A DNA stretch of 64,000 nucleotides from Dioscorea cayenensis subsp. rotundata (taxonomy: Eukaryota; Streptophyta; Magnoliopsida; Dioscoreales; Dioscoreaceae). Location: assembly GCF_009730915.1 (NCBI RefSeq), contig NC_052483.1, positions 372,001-436,000 on the forward strand, written 5' to 3'. Both the position numbers and the translations under genes were made by a program. Below are positions 1 to 12,200 of the stretch, piece after piece (positions within the stretch are counted from its first letter, which is position 1; every line of letters starts with the position of its first letter). The notes beneath the pieces are model-generated. The model was given only the letters and a program-made list of their open reading frames with translations, was not told the origin of the DNA and did no database searches.

Positions 1-760
1 GGCAGGCGTAGTATCGGTCCAGCCGAGCGAGCAAGAAGGTCAAGAGTATATCGCCGAGTAAGACGGTAGCCATCGATCGAGAAGTGATCTCAATACCCAA
101 GAAGTAACGGCGGACCCAAATCGGTCATCAAGAATGTCTCACGTAGTTTCGCTTCACAAAGGCAATGTGAGCGTGGATCATCTCCGAGAAGAATCATGTC
201 ATCCACATAGAGGAGAAGAATAGTGCGGCCGCGATGTGAGGAATGAACAAAGACTGCCGAATCATGGATGCTCAAGTGAAACCGACCCGCCTCAATAACA
301 AGATCTGAATCGCTCAAACCGAGCCCGTGGAGCCCGTGTTAAGACCATAAAGAGCACGGGCGAAGTCGACAAACAGATCCCCTCGAGGCACCAAGACCGG
401 GAGGAGGAGTCATATAAACTTCCTCCTTTAAGTCACCATGAAGAAAAAGCATTCTTCACATCAAGTCGATGTAGGGTCCACTCTCGGCGACCCGCCACGA
501 CGAATCAACGCACGTACAGGATGCATGTGGGCTCAGGGGCAAAGGTCTCCTCATAGTCACGACCATGCTCTCGCTGGAAACCACGAGCAACCAAAGCGCG
601 CCTTTATAGCGCCGAGACCCATCGAACGCAGTCTCTCACCCTCGTAAATCCAGCTGCATGTAATCGGAGTAGCATGAGAAGGGAAGGGGAACTAAATCCC
701 AAGTATGAGTCTGAGACAATGCATCAAGCTCCTCAGCCATGGCGAAAGACGCCACGCAGT
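1..760 (-). pseudogene. Copia reverse transcriptase remnant
   Basis: The start of the RT domain is seen on the minus strand near 755-690 (MAEELDALSQTHTWDLVPL), the usual copia RT entry. The catalytic motif LLLYVDDMILLGDD is intact near 225-180, followed by the TDLG segment. Between them the frame changes several times, including the AFLHGDLKEEVY-type region around 440-400, so no continuous protein can be read. The domain continues past the left edge. Family assignment is secure; it is not expressible as assembled. Confidence 0.85.
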
Positions 761-1385
761 GACTCGTACTGCCTCTGTAGGGTACCGCTCATGGACATCT
801 CGAAACACTAGTACTAGCGAGAGCATAACGGTTAGGGAGGATGTAAAGTGGATCGATCACGTAGAATGTAAGTGTGAGAGGGTACCTCGTGATCGTGATC
901 ACCCGAGAGAAGGAGTGTCAGAGAGGACCGCCGGAGGTGAAGATGCTGCAGGTTCCCGACGATGATAAGTATAACGAATAGGTGGATAAACCGAAGGAAG
1001 TAAGGAGGAATCGACAGATAAGGAAGGGGATGGAATAGGAGATGAATGAGAGAGAAGCTCTGGAGAAGCGAGGACGTGGTAGAGAAGTAGTGGAAGTCGG
1101 GGGAGTATCCTCGGTGGATGAGAGAGGAAAAAGGGAAGGAAAGAGGAACGATTGGGAGAAGTAGATGTAGTAGAAAGGGGAAGCATAAAAAAAGGAGTGG
1201 TCTCATCAAATGTGACATCTCGAGAGATGCGAAGCTGACGAGTGATCTGGGTCATACTAACGATAACCTTTGTGTTCAAGACTATACCCCGTAAAAACAC
1301 AAAGAACCGATCCGGGTGGTGAGTTTTGTCCGCCTCCGAGGTGAGAGTAAGACAAAGCAACGACAACCAAAAAGCACGAAGGTGA

Positions 1386-1912
1386 TCATAGCGAGGGGAG
1401 TTCCATATAGGGACTCACGCGACTCACTGACCCCTGAAGATGGGATGATGGTTGTAGATTAATAAGGTAGACGGCAGTGTGAATAGCATCAGCCCAGAAG
1501 TGAGGAGGAAGAGATGAACCAAGCAGAAGAGCTCGAGCTGTCTCTAAAATGTGGCGGTGCTTAGCGCTCAGCGACCCCATTCCCGAGGATGAGCCCCGAG
1601 GACGGGATAGTTGAGGCAAGGTGCCTCGTAAGACAAATGGGTACGAAAAGCATGTGAGGTATATTCTCCGCCAGAATCAGACCTAAAGGTCTTGATAGAG
1701 GCAGGGAACTGAGTGTGCACCATAGTAGTAAAAGAGCGATATATGATAAAAAGTCGATCTACGATGATGCATAAGATAAACCGCGTAAATCGGGTGTGAT
1801 CATCAATAAAAATAACATAATATCGATTGCCACCTTTAGATACAAAAGGAGCAGGACCCCAAACATCAGAGTGAATGAGGTCAAAAGGGGCACTAGTTTG
1901 AGACTGACTCAA
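1386..1912 (-). pseudogene. Copia integrase core remnant
   Basis: Minus-strand reading gives FDLIHSDVWGPAPF, then YYVIFIDDHTRFT and FRSDSGGEYTS, the rve integrase core with two of its acidic residues. The frame then shifts, and the following segment (GSSSGMGSLSAKHRHILETARALLL, ending in HFWADAIHTAVYLIN) continues in another frame between 1619 and 1386. This is the typical end of a copia integrase core, interrupted by a frameshift near 1590. Confidence 0.87.
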
Positions 1913-2689
1913 TGGATAGGGACGTCAGAACTGCTTGCCAAGTTTACGACCCAAAACAAAATAACATCGGAAGGAGGAGAGATCGCTCCTAGGACACCTG
2001 ACCGACAAGAGAAGACATACTAGTACCCATACAAATGACCAAGACGATGATGCCACGGATGATGTGATATAGTAGCGACGATAACAATGAGAAGCGCACT
2101 GTCGAAGAGGGAAGAAAGCGAAGGAATCCAGACAGCATATACTCCACTATGGCGGCGGCGGCCCAATCACCGCCCATCGGTGATCCCGCACACGACATGA
2201 GGTCCGGTCAAAAATGACCGACGAGTCATAATCGATGAAGTTGACTAATGAGACATAAGGTTCATGGATAGATGAGGGACATGAGATACGAAGGGACGAG
2301 AGAAAGCACTAGTGGAGAGATGACCCGGGTGGAAGAGACGGGTAAAAAGTGTGCCATCGCGAATGCGAACACGAGTACGAAGGGAAGAAGGATGAGAATG
2401 GTGAAGATGAGTGGCATCATGTGTCATGTGAAAGCTAGCACCGAGTCAAGAAGCCAAAGAGGGCAGGAACTACCCGGGTGGGTGGAGTAACTCGAGCCGA
2501 GCGTGCACGACCCGAGAGAGATGTCGCCAGTCATGATCGGGCCGAAAATCGACTGGCATCACCAATAGCCGCTGCCGATCGGCAGGAGAGAGAGACAAGG
2601 AAGTCGACGTGAAAGTGCGTCTCGAGAAGGAGGTGTGGGAAGGAGTGGAGGAGTCGGTGATGAAGTCATGCGGGAAGGCCTCGCCGCTT

Positions 2690-3529
2690 CTTCCGCAGAT
2701 CACGCCTAAAGTCCCCACATTGCACAATAGTGGCAAGTCAGCGTCTTCTTCACCGAGAAGACCGAGAAGCAACAAAAAGTAGAAGAGACGGAGTAGCCAG
2801 GTGAAGGAGCAGGAGGACGAGTAGCAGCAAGTGCATCGCCTCGAAGGAAGCCCGAGACGCAGTCTCCTCAAGACGAACAATAGTGAATGCCCTCATCTAA
2901 GGAGTGTGTGGTAGGGGCATGTACGATACTGGGCCCGGGTCGACTTCAAACTCGGGACGAGACGCATAATGAACGCTGCACATACCGCCGTGACTCCTCA
3001 TGGCGACGGGCGAGCTGCATGCCTCATCAATGACAAGCGAGTGAGCAGAAAGCGGTGTGGGTAGGGCATGAGGAGGGTGTAAGGGCATCAATCAGCGCCA
3101 TAACCCACGTAATCTACTATAGTAGTGATCAACAGATCATCTCCCTTGATGCGGAGTGTCAAGGGCCCGATATAAGGTATAGATCCGCGCTCGGGCCGGA
3201 AACTCACGTAACGACGCTCCAAGTAGCTCCACATCGCACGCAGCGTAGGGTAGATCCGCAATATGGGTGCGAATATCAATGGTAACAGTCTGACAAATAA
3301 TCATCCGCGTCGTAGAATCATCGACAATCCACTTCTCAAGTTGTTGCTCATAAGCTTTGAGAATGGCAGAATCAGTGACTGTCGGAGCTGCTGGAGCAGT
3401 AGAAGTACCGTCAACATGGGAAAGAACACGAATGCCATCGAGAATGGGCTTGAGAGTAAGTCGCCATGCAATATAATTGGTGCCATCAAGCACCACATCA
3501 GAGTGGGAGATATCATGCGTGACGGACAT
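2690..3529 (-). pseudogene. Copia gag remnant
   Basis: From the minus-strand ATG at 3529 the protein starts MSVTHDISHSDVVLDGTNYI and continues AWRLTLKPILDGI, the N-terminal signature of plant copia Gag (DUF4219/UBN2). The frame breaks after about 100 codons. A CHYC zinc-knuckle start is readable near 2740-2725 before stops. It lies directly downstream of the leader and primer site, as expected for gag. Confidence 0.75.
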
Positions 3530-3719
3530 CGTGAAGAATTCCACCGAGTCCGTACATGTGTCCTTTTGAGATGTCAAGTTAAAGTACAATCAGACAAAAG
3601 AGAAAAAAAAATAATAATAATAATAAAACAATTCTCAAACAAGAGAATAACACCAAAAACAATAAAATTAAAAAAAAGGAAAAGAGAGTAAAAGAGGGAT
3701 CTGGTCGGCTGACCAGATC

Positions 3720-4190
3720 CGCCGCCAAGGAGCTCGCCAGGAGCGCGCTGCGGCGAGCGGCGAAAGGCGCGGCAGCGGCGCTGGGCGCTGGGGCGCCGGG
3801 CGCGGGCGCTGGGCGCGCTGGGCGCTGGGGCGCGCGCGGGCGCGTGGCTGCGCGGGCGCGCGGGCGCCGAGTCGGGGCGCGCGGGCGACGGGTCGCAGGG
3901 CTGGGGGCGCGGGCGTCGGGGGCGCACGGGGGTCGGGGCGCTGGGCACGCGGGCGTGCTGCGCAGGCGCTGGCGCGCGGGCGTGGTCAGCGCAGTGAGCG
4001 CGGGCGTGCGCGTGGTCGCGCAGGGGCGCGCGGGCGCGGACGTGGTCGCCAGTGGGCCGGGCGAGCGCGCGGGCGCGCGATGCGCGCGCAGGGCGCAGGG
4101 CGCGCGGGCGTGCGGGCGTGGCACACAAGGGCAGGGATAGGCACGACCGGAGCGGGCGGCGGCGGTCGCCGGAGAAGGAGTGGCGGGGTT
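3720..4190. repeat. Extremely GC-rich, G-skewed low-complexity leader
   Basis: About 470 bp made almost only of G and C, built from degenerate GCGCGGGCG-type units. G dominates the plus strand and C the minus strand, which is the sense strand of the retroelement. It sits between the primer-binding site and gag. All frames stay open and read as Ala/Arg/Pro or Gly/Arg strings, a composition artefact and not a gene. Confidence 0.8.
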
Positions 4191-4213
4191 CGACGCCACA
4201 GCAACCTAGCTAA

Positions 4214-4223
4214 TCTGATACCA
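4214..4223 (-). other. Primer-binding site (initiator Met-tRNA) of the left copia element
   Basis: On the minus strand TGGTATCAGA follows directly after an LTR ending in ...CTAACA. This is the standard plant copia primer-binding site complementary to the 3' end of initiator Met-tRNA, and it fixes the LTR boundary at 4224. Confidence 0.85.
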
Positions 4224-4366
4224 TGTTAGAGAGTGAGAGGAAGAGAGAAATGCTTGAACCATTGATCTCAATGGACAAGCTCATGTATAAATAGATGATG
4301 AAGTGTACAGGTACGTATAGTGTACAAGGTCTATACTCAGGATATACATACACATATATACATGTA
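4224..4366 (-). repeat. Partial 5' LTR of the left copia element
   Basis: The plus strand starts TGTTAGAGAG right after the primer site; on the minus strand this is the CA-ending LTR terminus. Only 143 bp are present before the N run. The far end is not seen after the gap, where the DNA is unrelated AT-rich sequence. Confidence 0.75.
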
Positions 4367-5366
4367 NNNNNNNNNNNNNNNNNNNNNNNNNNNNNNNNNN
4401 NNNNNNNNNNNNNNNNNNNNNNNNNNNNNNNNNNNNNNNNNNNNNNNNNNNNNNNNNNNNNNNNNNNNNNNNNNNNNNNNNNNNNNNNNNNNNNNNNNNN
4501 NNNNNNNNNNNNNNNNNNNNNNNNNNNNNNNNNNNNNNNNNNNNNNNNNNNNNNNNNNNNNNNNNNNNNNNNNNNNNNNNNNNNNNNNNNNNNNNNNNNN
4601 NNNNNNNNNNNNNNNNNNNNNNNNNNNNNNNNNNNNNNNNNNNNNNNNNNNNNNNNNNNNNNNNNNNNNNNNNNNNNNNNNNNNNNNNNNNNNNNNNNNN
4701 NNNNNNNNNNNNNNNNNNNNNNNNNNNNNNNNNNNNNNNNNNNNNNNNNNNNNNNNNNNNNNNNNNNNNNNNNNNNNNNNNNNNNNNNNNNNNNNNNNNN
4801 NNNNNNNNNNNNNNNNNNNNNNNNNNNNNNNNNNNNNNNNNNNNNNNNNNNNNNNNNNNNNNNNNNNNNNNNNNNNNNNNNNNNNNNNNNNNNNNNNNNN
4901 NNNNNNNNNNNNNNNNNNNNNNNNNNNNNNNNNNNNNNNNNNNNNNNNNNNNNNNNNNNNNNNNNNNNNNNNNNNNNNNNNNNNNNNNNNNNNNNNNNNN
5001 NNNNNNNNNNNNNNNNNNNNNNNNNNNNNNNNNNNNNNNNNNNNNNNNNNNNNNNNNNNNNNNNNNNNNNNNNNNNNNNNNNNNNNNNNNNNNNNNNNNN
5101 NNNNNNNNNNNNNNNNNNNNNNNNNNNNNNNNNNNNNNNNNNNNNNNNNNNNNNNNNNNNNNNNNNNNNNNNNNNNNNNNNNNNNNNNNNNNNNNNNNNN
5201 NNNNNNNNNNNNNNNNNNNNNNNNNNNNNNNNNNNNNNNNNNNNNNNNNNNNNNNNNNNNNNNNNNNNNNNNNNNNNNNNNNNNNNNNNNNNNNNNNNNN
5301 NNNNNNNNNNNNNNNNNNNNNNNNNNNNNNNNNNNNNNNNNNNNNNNNNNNNNNNNNNNNNNNNNN
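4367..5366. other. Assembly gap of exactly 1,000 N
   Basis: Unknown bases of a round length, which indicates a placeholder gap of unestimated size. Open frames that cross it are meaningless. Confidence 0.99.
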
Positions 5367-5700
5367 GTGACGTTATACCCACTCAAATTAAAAAGACAGA
5401 TAATAAGTAATTAAATAAATCTTATTAATGAAGGTGAAAGGATGCATATTACACACTTATAAAATTTATAAGCTTCATATAGATAACACTAGCATTAATC
5501 AGTACTCATGAATATGAAATTTTGTTCCATGCATGAGAATCAGTTCTAATAATTAAAAGCAAACATATTTATGAAGCTATGCGTCCTAAACCAAACAATA
5601 ACCTATGAAAAGGGGTTCCATATGTCATGTGTGTGTGTAGATATATATATATATATATATAACTAAAACGATCAATATGAAAGAGAGGTCAATGAATGAA
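5367..5700. other. AT-rich spacer downstream of the MADS gene
   Basis: Presumably contains the 3' untranslated region of the minus-strand MADS gene. It holds a (TA)n run near 5641-5660. I see no gene. Confidence 0.6.
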
Positions 5701-6261
5701 TCAAAGATGGTGAGACGAAGAGCCAGTTGGAGGATCGAGAAGAAGATCAGGAAGAGGAGGAAGGTTGAGAGTTTCATCAGTCATGAGTTCGTTTAACCAA
5801 TTATTCCAAAACTCATCATCATAATTAATCATCTCCACCTGTCCCAGATGATCATCCATATTCATGCCCACCATGTCCCAGGGCTGCTGCTGCTCTTGTT
5901 GTTGCTGCTGCTGCTCTTGTTGTTGTTGTTGTTGTTGATAATGAAGATCAGAAGGTCCGGCATTTGCTATACAGCGATGCATGAGTTCATCAAGGGACGT
6001 GTTGGCGGTGAAGCTGTAGAGTTTGCCAGCAGGAGAGAAGGCGAGTGCAGTCACTTGAACACCGCACAGCACGGCGAGTTCATTGGCTTTCTTGAAGAAC
6101 CCTTTCCGGCGCTTAGAGAAGGTGGCCTGCCGGGCTGTGTCCTTCTCTATTCTTTTTATTGGGACCTTCTGCCGTCCTTGATTTTGCTTCTGCTTCTGCT
6201 TCTGCTTCTGCTTCTGTTTCATATCCATCTTTGCCTCCATCATGCCTTCTTCACCTTGCAT
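5701..6261 (-). CDS. Type I (M-alpha, AGL62-like) MADS-box transcription factor
   Basis: Single-exon gene of 186 codons, typical of plant type I MADS genes. The MADS domain spans about residues 29-88 and contains KRIEKDTARQATFSKRRKGF, then KKANELAVLCG and ALAFSPAGKLYSF, which match the M-alpha DNA-binding and dimerisation surface. There is no K domain, which excludes type II MIKC proteins. The N-terminus carries an unusual KQ-repeat (residues 15-28) from a hexanucleotide repeat. A glutamine-rich tract (about 109-126) and an acidic, Trp-containing tail follow. Family members act in the nucleus, mainly in female gametophyte and endosperm. The frame is intact. A later start nearer the MADS box is impossible without losing the domain, because no Met lies between residue 14 and the box. 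Confidence 0.92.
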   Translation of the reverse strand: MQGEEGMMEAKMDMKQKQKQKQKQKQNQGRQKVPIKRIEKDTARQATFSKRRKGFFKKANELAVLCGVQVTALAFSPAGKLYSFTANTSLDELMHRCIANAGPSDLHYQQQQQQQEQQQQQQEQQQPWDMVGMNMDDHLGQVEMINYDDEFWNNWLNELMTDETLNLPPLPDLLLDPPTGSSSHHL

Positions 6262-6785
6262 GCACTCAATGTTTGTTTGCTATGCATGAAAAACAATATA
6301 TTCCTATGGCTATATATAATGTGTTTAATTATATATATGGCAGGACCTAAACATGTATATTGCTATATAATATATGAAACATAAATGATGGAGAAATTTT
6401 TTTAAGGGAAAAAGAAGGAAACTTGGAATAAAATATATATTTTTGTGATTACAAATTATTGACAAAATTAAGAGATTTTGTTTTTGTTAAGGAAAGTCAT
6501 CATGAAACCACAATAATAGGCTAGCCTTTTTTATGGTATGAATAGGAGAAATTACTTTAAAGATTTTGAAACTTAAGGCCCAAGTAAAATTATTTTATTT
6601 TCATGAATAGTAATCTATCTAAGGATAGAAATATTTGCTTTGGATTACATTTACCATAATAAATTCAAGCAGGTCTCTTCCATTGTCCAATTCGGATTTA
6701 CTACCTTCACTCCTCAAATTATGGCGGCTTCCAAATTGTGTGACATGTATGCACTTTGCCAAATTATTTATTTATTTTTGTTTTC

Positions 6786-6807
6786 TTTTAAAATGAATAA
6801 ACCACTA
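6786..6807 (-). repeat. LINE 3'-tail-like motif
   Basis: On the minus strand it reads TAGTGGTTTATTCATTTTAAAA, matching the 3' terminus of the LINE at 45584-46328 (GTGGTTTATCCACTTTTATC type). Probably a severely 5'-truncated insertion. Confidence 0.45.
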
Positions 6808-6855
6808 CGAGGCAAATTATTTTAGGATTTAAGTTGTCACTTATTATTATTATTT

Positions 6856-6890
6856 AAACAGATGAATAAACTAAAATTTATTAATAAAAT
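6856..6890 (-). repeat. LINE 3'-tail-like motif
   Basis: The minus strand has a TTAATAAA block followed by AGTTTATTCATCTG, the same arrangement as the LINE terminus at 46294-46328. Short and diverged. Confidence 0.4.
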
Positions 6891-7579
6891 AAAATGATAA
6901 ATACGAAACGACAAATAATAATAACGGAATGACTAAACAAAGACTCACACCAAAAGAGAAGATAATCTTTTCATATTACTTTATATATATATTTTTGATA
7001 ATCATCAATGAGTGAGTCAATAAAAATATGAGAGAAAATATACTCATTATAATTATGGAAAGTTGTTAATGTACTCTTCTCTTAATTACCAATTAAAATC
7101 CCAACTTAAATACATTAATAATAATAATATATTATTAACCTTAATAAAATGGATGAATAGAAAGAAGAGTGAATTCTGATCTCAATTTTTATAAGAATAT
7201 TCAGTTAATTTTTCGTCCTAAAATTATTAAAAAATAACAATTATTTGTAAAAATATATAAACAAATATCCAGAACATAGTCATTAAAGCAAGTTACCGTT
7301 TATGCACTTAGTAATTGGTTTACAAGAAAAAAAAAATCCAAAAATTAAACAAAACGTGGATAAAAGTGGATATTTTTATCATATGAAACTAAGATATAAT
7401 ATATGTGTGTGTATATATATATGTATATAAATAAAAGTGGATGAAACATACCTTTGTTAAACGAAGAGATCACGAGCTGGTTATTCTCTAATTAACATAG
7501 CACTGAATAAAGCAAAGGACATACTCTTCACCTGCCAAATATTTTTTTAAAAAAATTTACAATAAGTATTTATGTATTT

Positions 7580-7619
7580 ATTTTTGATAAAATGGATAAA
7601 AGTACATAGCTTATTAAGC
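7580..7619 (-). repeat. LINE 3'-tail-like motif
   Basis: The minus strand shows CTTAATAAG and then TACTTTTATCCATTTTATCA ahead of an A-rich end, resembling the 3' terminus of the LINE at 45584-46328. Confidence 0.4.
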
Positions 7620-8928
7620 TACAATCCGTATATTTTCTTCTAGTTTTTTTTAATACAAATTTAGATGTTTAACATGTGTTATATATATGCTTTCAATGGC
7701 CATAATTCAAACTTCACTAAATTTTTATTTTTACAGTGTTTGTTTTTAGCTCTATTTTACTCTTGATTTTTTGGAAATCTAGTATTAAAATTCTACCAAA
7801 ATCCAATCTAGATATTAAGTTCTTGTTATATATATATAAACAGACTTTTAGGTGTTTATTATTATTTTTTTAATTTTTAAAAAAACAAAAATTTATTATT
7901 TTTTTATGGTATGCAACAAATTATATTTTTTAAGATACCAAATTTCTATCATCTTTTTCTTTTTTATATATATATATATATATATTCATAAAAAGAGGTA
8001 GTTGAAACATATTCAAAGATTAATGCTTTAATAAAAAATTTAGGAAGACTATTTTTTTTATCTAAACCAAGTTTAAAAAGAGAATTTTAACTTGAAATAA
8101 CAGGATTTTGGTGAAATTTAAATTTTGACCGTTAAAATATATATGACATATGTCAAATATCTAATCTTGTATTAAAAAGAAATAGAAAGAAATGTACTGG
8201 ACTGAGGACGAACCTCAGTACATATATATTAAGTTAAAATAAAAAGCATGAAATTAAAAAAAAGAAAAGTAAGAGAGATTATAAGATAGATGGCATTGGT
8301 TGTGAGGAAGAAGAACTAATAAAAATAACTACCAACAACTAAGATAAAGAGACAAGATGAAAGTAGATTGAGATGAAGCTGCTTCCAGGTTGACGTTGTC
8401 CAGAATTGGTGATGAGTCTAGCAAGAACCCTGATTGGAGAGTGTTTTACTAGCAAGAATTCGAGACTATGCTTGACAAATCGGCAAGCTTAGAAATGTAT
8501 TATATTTTCTTTTCAATTCAAAAGTTATAAACACCAAAAAAAAAAATATATATGACTTTTGTTCATGGTTGGACAGCTTTTACACATGTATAATATGCAT
8601 AAGGCAAAATGTAATATAGTTAAATTCTTAAATTATTATTTTTTAGGGATGTTTGATTTAAAACCATTGAATCATTATCCAATGATTGTTTGTTTATATA
8701 ATCACTATATTTTTTTAGTGTTTATGATGTGGTACAATATTATAGAGCGTATTTTCGATATTTTTATGATGATCAAAGTCATCAGATGGTAAATTATATA
8801 AAGGGAAGTAAATGCAATTGTTAGAAATTGCCAAATTGGTCCGTTGGGCTGGGCTCTAAATGCACTGGACGCCCAAACAGTGTTTGTAAATATGGCAAAG
8901 GAACAAGGATTTTTATGCAAATCCTTCA

Positions 8929-9031
8929 ATATATATATATATATAAGAAATCGATATATATACATAAATATATATATATATATAAGAATTCGATATATAT
9001 ACATAAATAAATAAGTATATATATATATATA
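8929..9031. repeat. TA-rich tandem repeat upstream of ARI
   Basis: Two near-identical units (a TA run, then AAGAAATCGATATATATACA, then AAAT) of about 45 bp followed by another TA run. It lies about 220 bp before the ARI start codon and may affect its promoter or leader; no function can be assigned. Confidence 0.7.
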
Positions 9032-9249
9032 TACGAGGAGGTAAAAAGAAAAGGAAAGAAAGAGACGAAGAAAGAGTGAGTTCATCGTCTCTACCCAAAG
9101 CTTCATCTCTATCGCCTCTTCTTCTTGTTGTCCCGTCGTTCCTTCTCTCCCAAGACTCCCCAGACTCCCTTGGCTACAAGGATCGCAGCCACGATCGAGC
9201 TACAAAGCCTTATCCTTTGCTGATTGGATTCCATTAGGCCGATCTAGGG

Positions 9250-12200
9250 ATGGCGGAGGAGGAGGACTACGCCTCGTCCAGCGATATGGAGGAAGAGGAC
9301 ATGTCCGGCTTCTATCTCAGCGATCGAGAGGAAGACGTTCTGGAGGAGACCGTCCTTCAGGGACTCGAATCCCAGCACGAGGAGGATTGCCACTGGTCCG
9401 TCTCCTCGGTACGCGCCTTCTCGATCATTTTCTCCCTTTCAATTAATGGTTTCATCTTTACGAATGAGTTTGGTGTTGATTTCTTTTTTCTTTTCTTTTC
9501 ATGATTAACTGTTTTCTCGATGGATTGATCATCTATAATCTCAAATAATTGCCCTATCAGACAAGATAAAAATAAAATCTCGTTTTTTATTTCTTTGTCA
9601 ATATGATCACTTGTGCTCGGTTGTTCATCTCTGATGTTGAAAAGTTCTATAATTTCTACAATTTCTGTGTTAATCGGCGGGAGAACTCTAGCATTTGACC
9701 TGGCACCTGAATTTTTTTCAGGTTATCACGAAAGAGTCTCTTTTGGCTGCACAGGTGATCTTTTCCAATGGTTTTATTTTTAAATTTTGTTTTGAGAAAT
9801 TGGGGGAAATCGTTTAATTGTGCTACTTCTGAGTTTTGTATTTAAATTGGTACTGGTTGAGTTGTATAGAAAGAGGATTTGAGAAAGGTGATGGAGTTGT
9901 TGGCTCTTAGCGAGCAGCATGCCCGAACTCTCCTAATTTATTATCGTTGGGATGTGGAGAGGATATTTGAGTTGTTGGAGCAGAGGGGGAAAGAGAAATT
10001 GTTTTCAGAGGCTGGAGTGACTGTCATTGACAAGGGTAATGTCATTGGCTTGTTAAATTCATCGCAGACTGTAAACTGTACTATCTGTTTTGAGGATGTT
10101 ACACAAAATTCAGTGACGGAGATGGATTGTGGGCACTCCTATTGTAACGATTGTAAGTTTTGATTTTGTCCATTTTACAGCTTTCCTGCTCTAAATAATA
10201 TGACACATAGTATATTTTCTTGGGAAACTTGAGCTTTGTCATTCTTATCACCATTTGTGTATATGTGGTTCTGCTTATGTTAGTTCACTTTACGTTCAGG
10301 TTGGACAGAACATTTTATTGTCAAAATAAATGATGGGCAAAGTCGTCGAATTAGATGCATGGCTCCCAAATGCACTGCTGTTTGCGATGAAGCCATTGTC
10401 CGAACTCTAGTCAGTGCTAGACATCCAGATATTGCAGATCGCTTTTGACCGGTTTCTTCTTGAATCATATATTGAGGACAACAATAAAGTCAAATGGTGC
10501 CCCAGCATACCGCATTGTGGAAATGCAATACGTGTCGAGGGTGATATTTGTTGTGAGGTGGAATGTACATGTGGCATTCAATTTTGTTTCAGTTGCTTAT
10601 CCGAAGCACACTCACCTTGTTCATGCCAGATGTGGGAGCTTTGGACAAGAAAATGTCAGGATGAGTCTGAAACAGTAAATTGGATGACAGTTAACACTAA
10701 AAGCCATGCCCCAAGTGTCACAAGCCTGTTGAAAAAGAATGGTGGTTGCAATCTAGTCGCATGTATATGTGGACAAGCTTTTTGGTGAGTATTCTTGAAT
10801 CTTTGAGACTTTTTTGTCGGTTAGAACTATAGATGCTGTTGCGGTTTTTGTTTACTTGGAGGATTTGTGGGTTACTGGATGCTGTTTGTCATATATACTT
10901 CTTTCTTGATCAGTTGTTGTCATGATTTTTCCTATTTTTTTGTCGTGTTCATTTTTCTTGAAAAAGCTGTTCATCTTAGTGGTCTGCAAACTAAGGAAAA
11001 AAATTTTTCACTTGGAATTCCTGCACGAAGCTGCTTGCAATGATCCCAGCGATATTTTCTGTTTGTGCTCAATGACACCATCCATACTTGATGTTATTGA
11101 CACTAAATGTACTTCTTTCTTTTTTGCATTCCTGCACCTTTTTCTTTTGGGAGTTGGTGGCCAGACTTATGTTGAGTGATCAAAAAGCTCTACGGCACCC
11201 ACTTCACTGATCCTTCACTTCAATTGCTTTCTAAATTTTAACCGTGGTAGAAAAAGGTTCCGTCACTTGAATTCAATTATGATGTGGATTCACTGTTTTA
11301 GCTATCAGTGGCTATTCTTAAATTGTTTATATTTTGTTTACCTTCAGTATGCCTAGCATAACTAGTAAGATCAATTACTTAAATTTTATTTCCACCATGC
11401 AGTTGGTTATGTGGCGGTGCTACTGGACGAGACCATACCTGGTCGAGCATTGCTGGACACAGTTGTGGACGCTTCAAAGAGGATATTGCTAAGAGGACAG
11501 AACGGGCTAGGCGTGATCTCTATCGATATATGCATTATCACAACCGATACAAGGCCCATACAGATTCTCTTAACCAAGAAAGCAATCTCAAGGAAAGTAT
11601 CCAGGAAAAAATAGCTGTATCAGAAAGTAAGCAATCCAAAATTAAAGATTATAGTTGGGTGATGAATGGGTTGAACCGGCTCTTCAGATCAAGGCGTGTG
11701 CTCTCTTATTCATATCCATTCGCATTTTACATGTTTGGTGATGAGCTCTTCAAGGATGAGATGACACCTCAAGAAAGGGATATGAAGCAAAACCTATTTG
11801 AGGACCAGCAACAACAGTTAGAGGCCAATGTAGAGAAACTTTCCATGTTTTTTTAGAGAAGGAGTTTCAGACTTTCAGTGACGATGAGGTATTGGACACA
11901 ATGAGTCATGTGATTAATTTGTCCAACGTTGTTGATAAACTATGCAAGCAAATGTGAGTTCTATCTCTCACTCTTTTTCTTTTTCCGTTGCTTCTTTCTT
12001 ACTTTTGTTTGAGTGAAAGGATCATCAATAATGGGTACAAGTCAACCCTAATAAGAAGTCAGTGTTTCTTTCATCTATAACTTTGTTGGTATCATTGGTT
12101 GTGAAAATATTATTCTGCAGGTACCAATGCATTGAGAATGAACTACTTTATCCTCTCCAACGTGCAACCCACAATATTGCCCCATACAAATCAAAAGGCC

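Larger units (their letters stand above)
1..4366 (-). mobile_element. Decayed Ty1-copia LTR retrotransposon, incomplete at both ends
   Basis: Read on the minus strand the order is partial LTR (4366-4224), primer-binding site, GC-rich leader, gag (from about 3529), integrase (about 1912-1386) and reverse transcriptase (about 760 to the window edge). Integrase before RT is the Ty1-copia order. The coding region is broken by many frameshifts and stops, so it is non-functional as assembled. The 5' LTR disappears into the N gap, and the RNase H region and 3' LTR lie off the left edge. Base composition is near 50% GC, clearly above the AT-rich DNA beyond the gap. Confidence 0.88.
6262..9249. other. 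AT-rich intergenic region between the MADS and ARI genes
   Basis: About 3 kb of AT-rich DNA with TA microsatellites and several minus-oriented LINE-tail motifs. A short tandem repeat lies just upstream of the ARI leader. The last 200 bp (about 9040-9249) are purine- then CT-rich and look like the ARI 5' untranslated leader. No protein-coding gene or RNA gene recognised. Confidence 0.6.

Noticed and set aside
3574-4204. Overlapping Ala/Arg/Pro-rich open frames
   Set aside because: All frames are open because the DNA is almost pure G and C; composition artefact in a retroelement leader.
4210-5414. Long open frames of 350-390 codons across the N run
   Set aside because: They consist of undetermined bases; no protein evidence.
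5848-6384. 178-codon plus-strand frame
   Set aside because: Antisense of the MADS gene; the leucine runs are the complement of its glutamine and KQ repeats.
8828-9106. Tyr/Ile-rich open frames upstream of ARI
   Set aside because: Translations of TA microsatellites.
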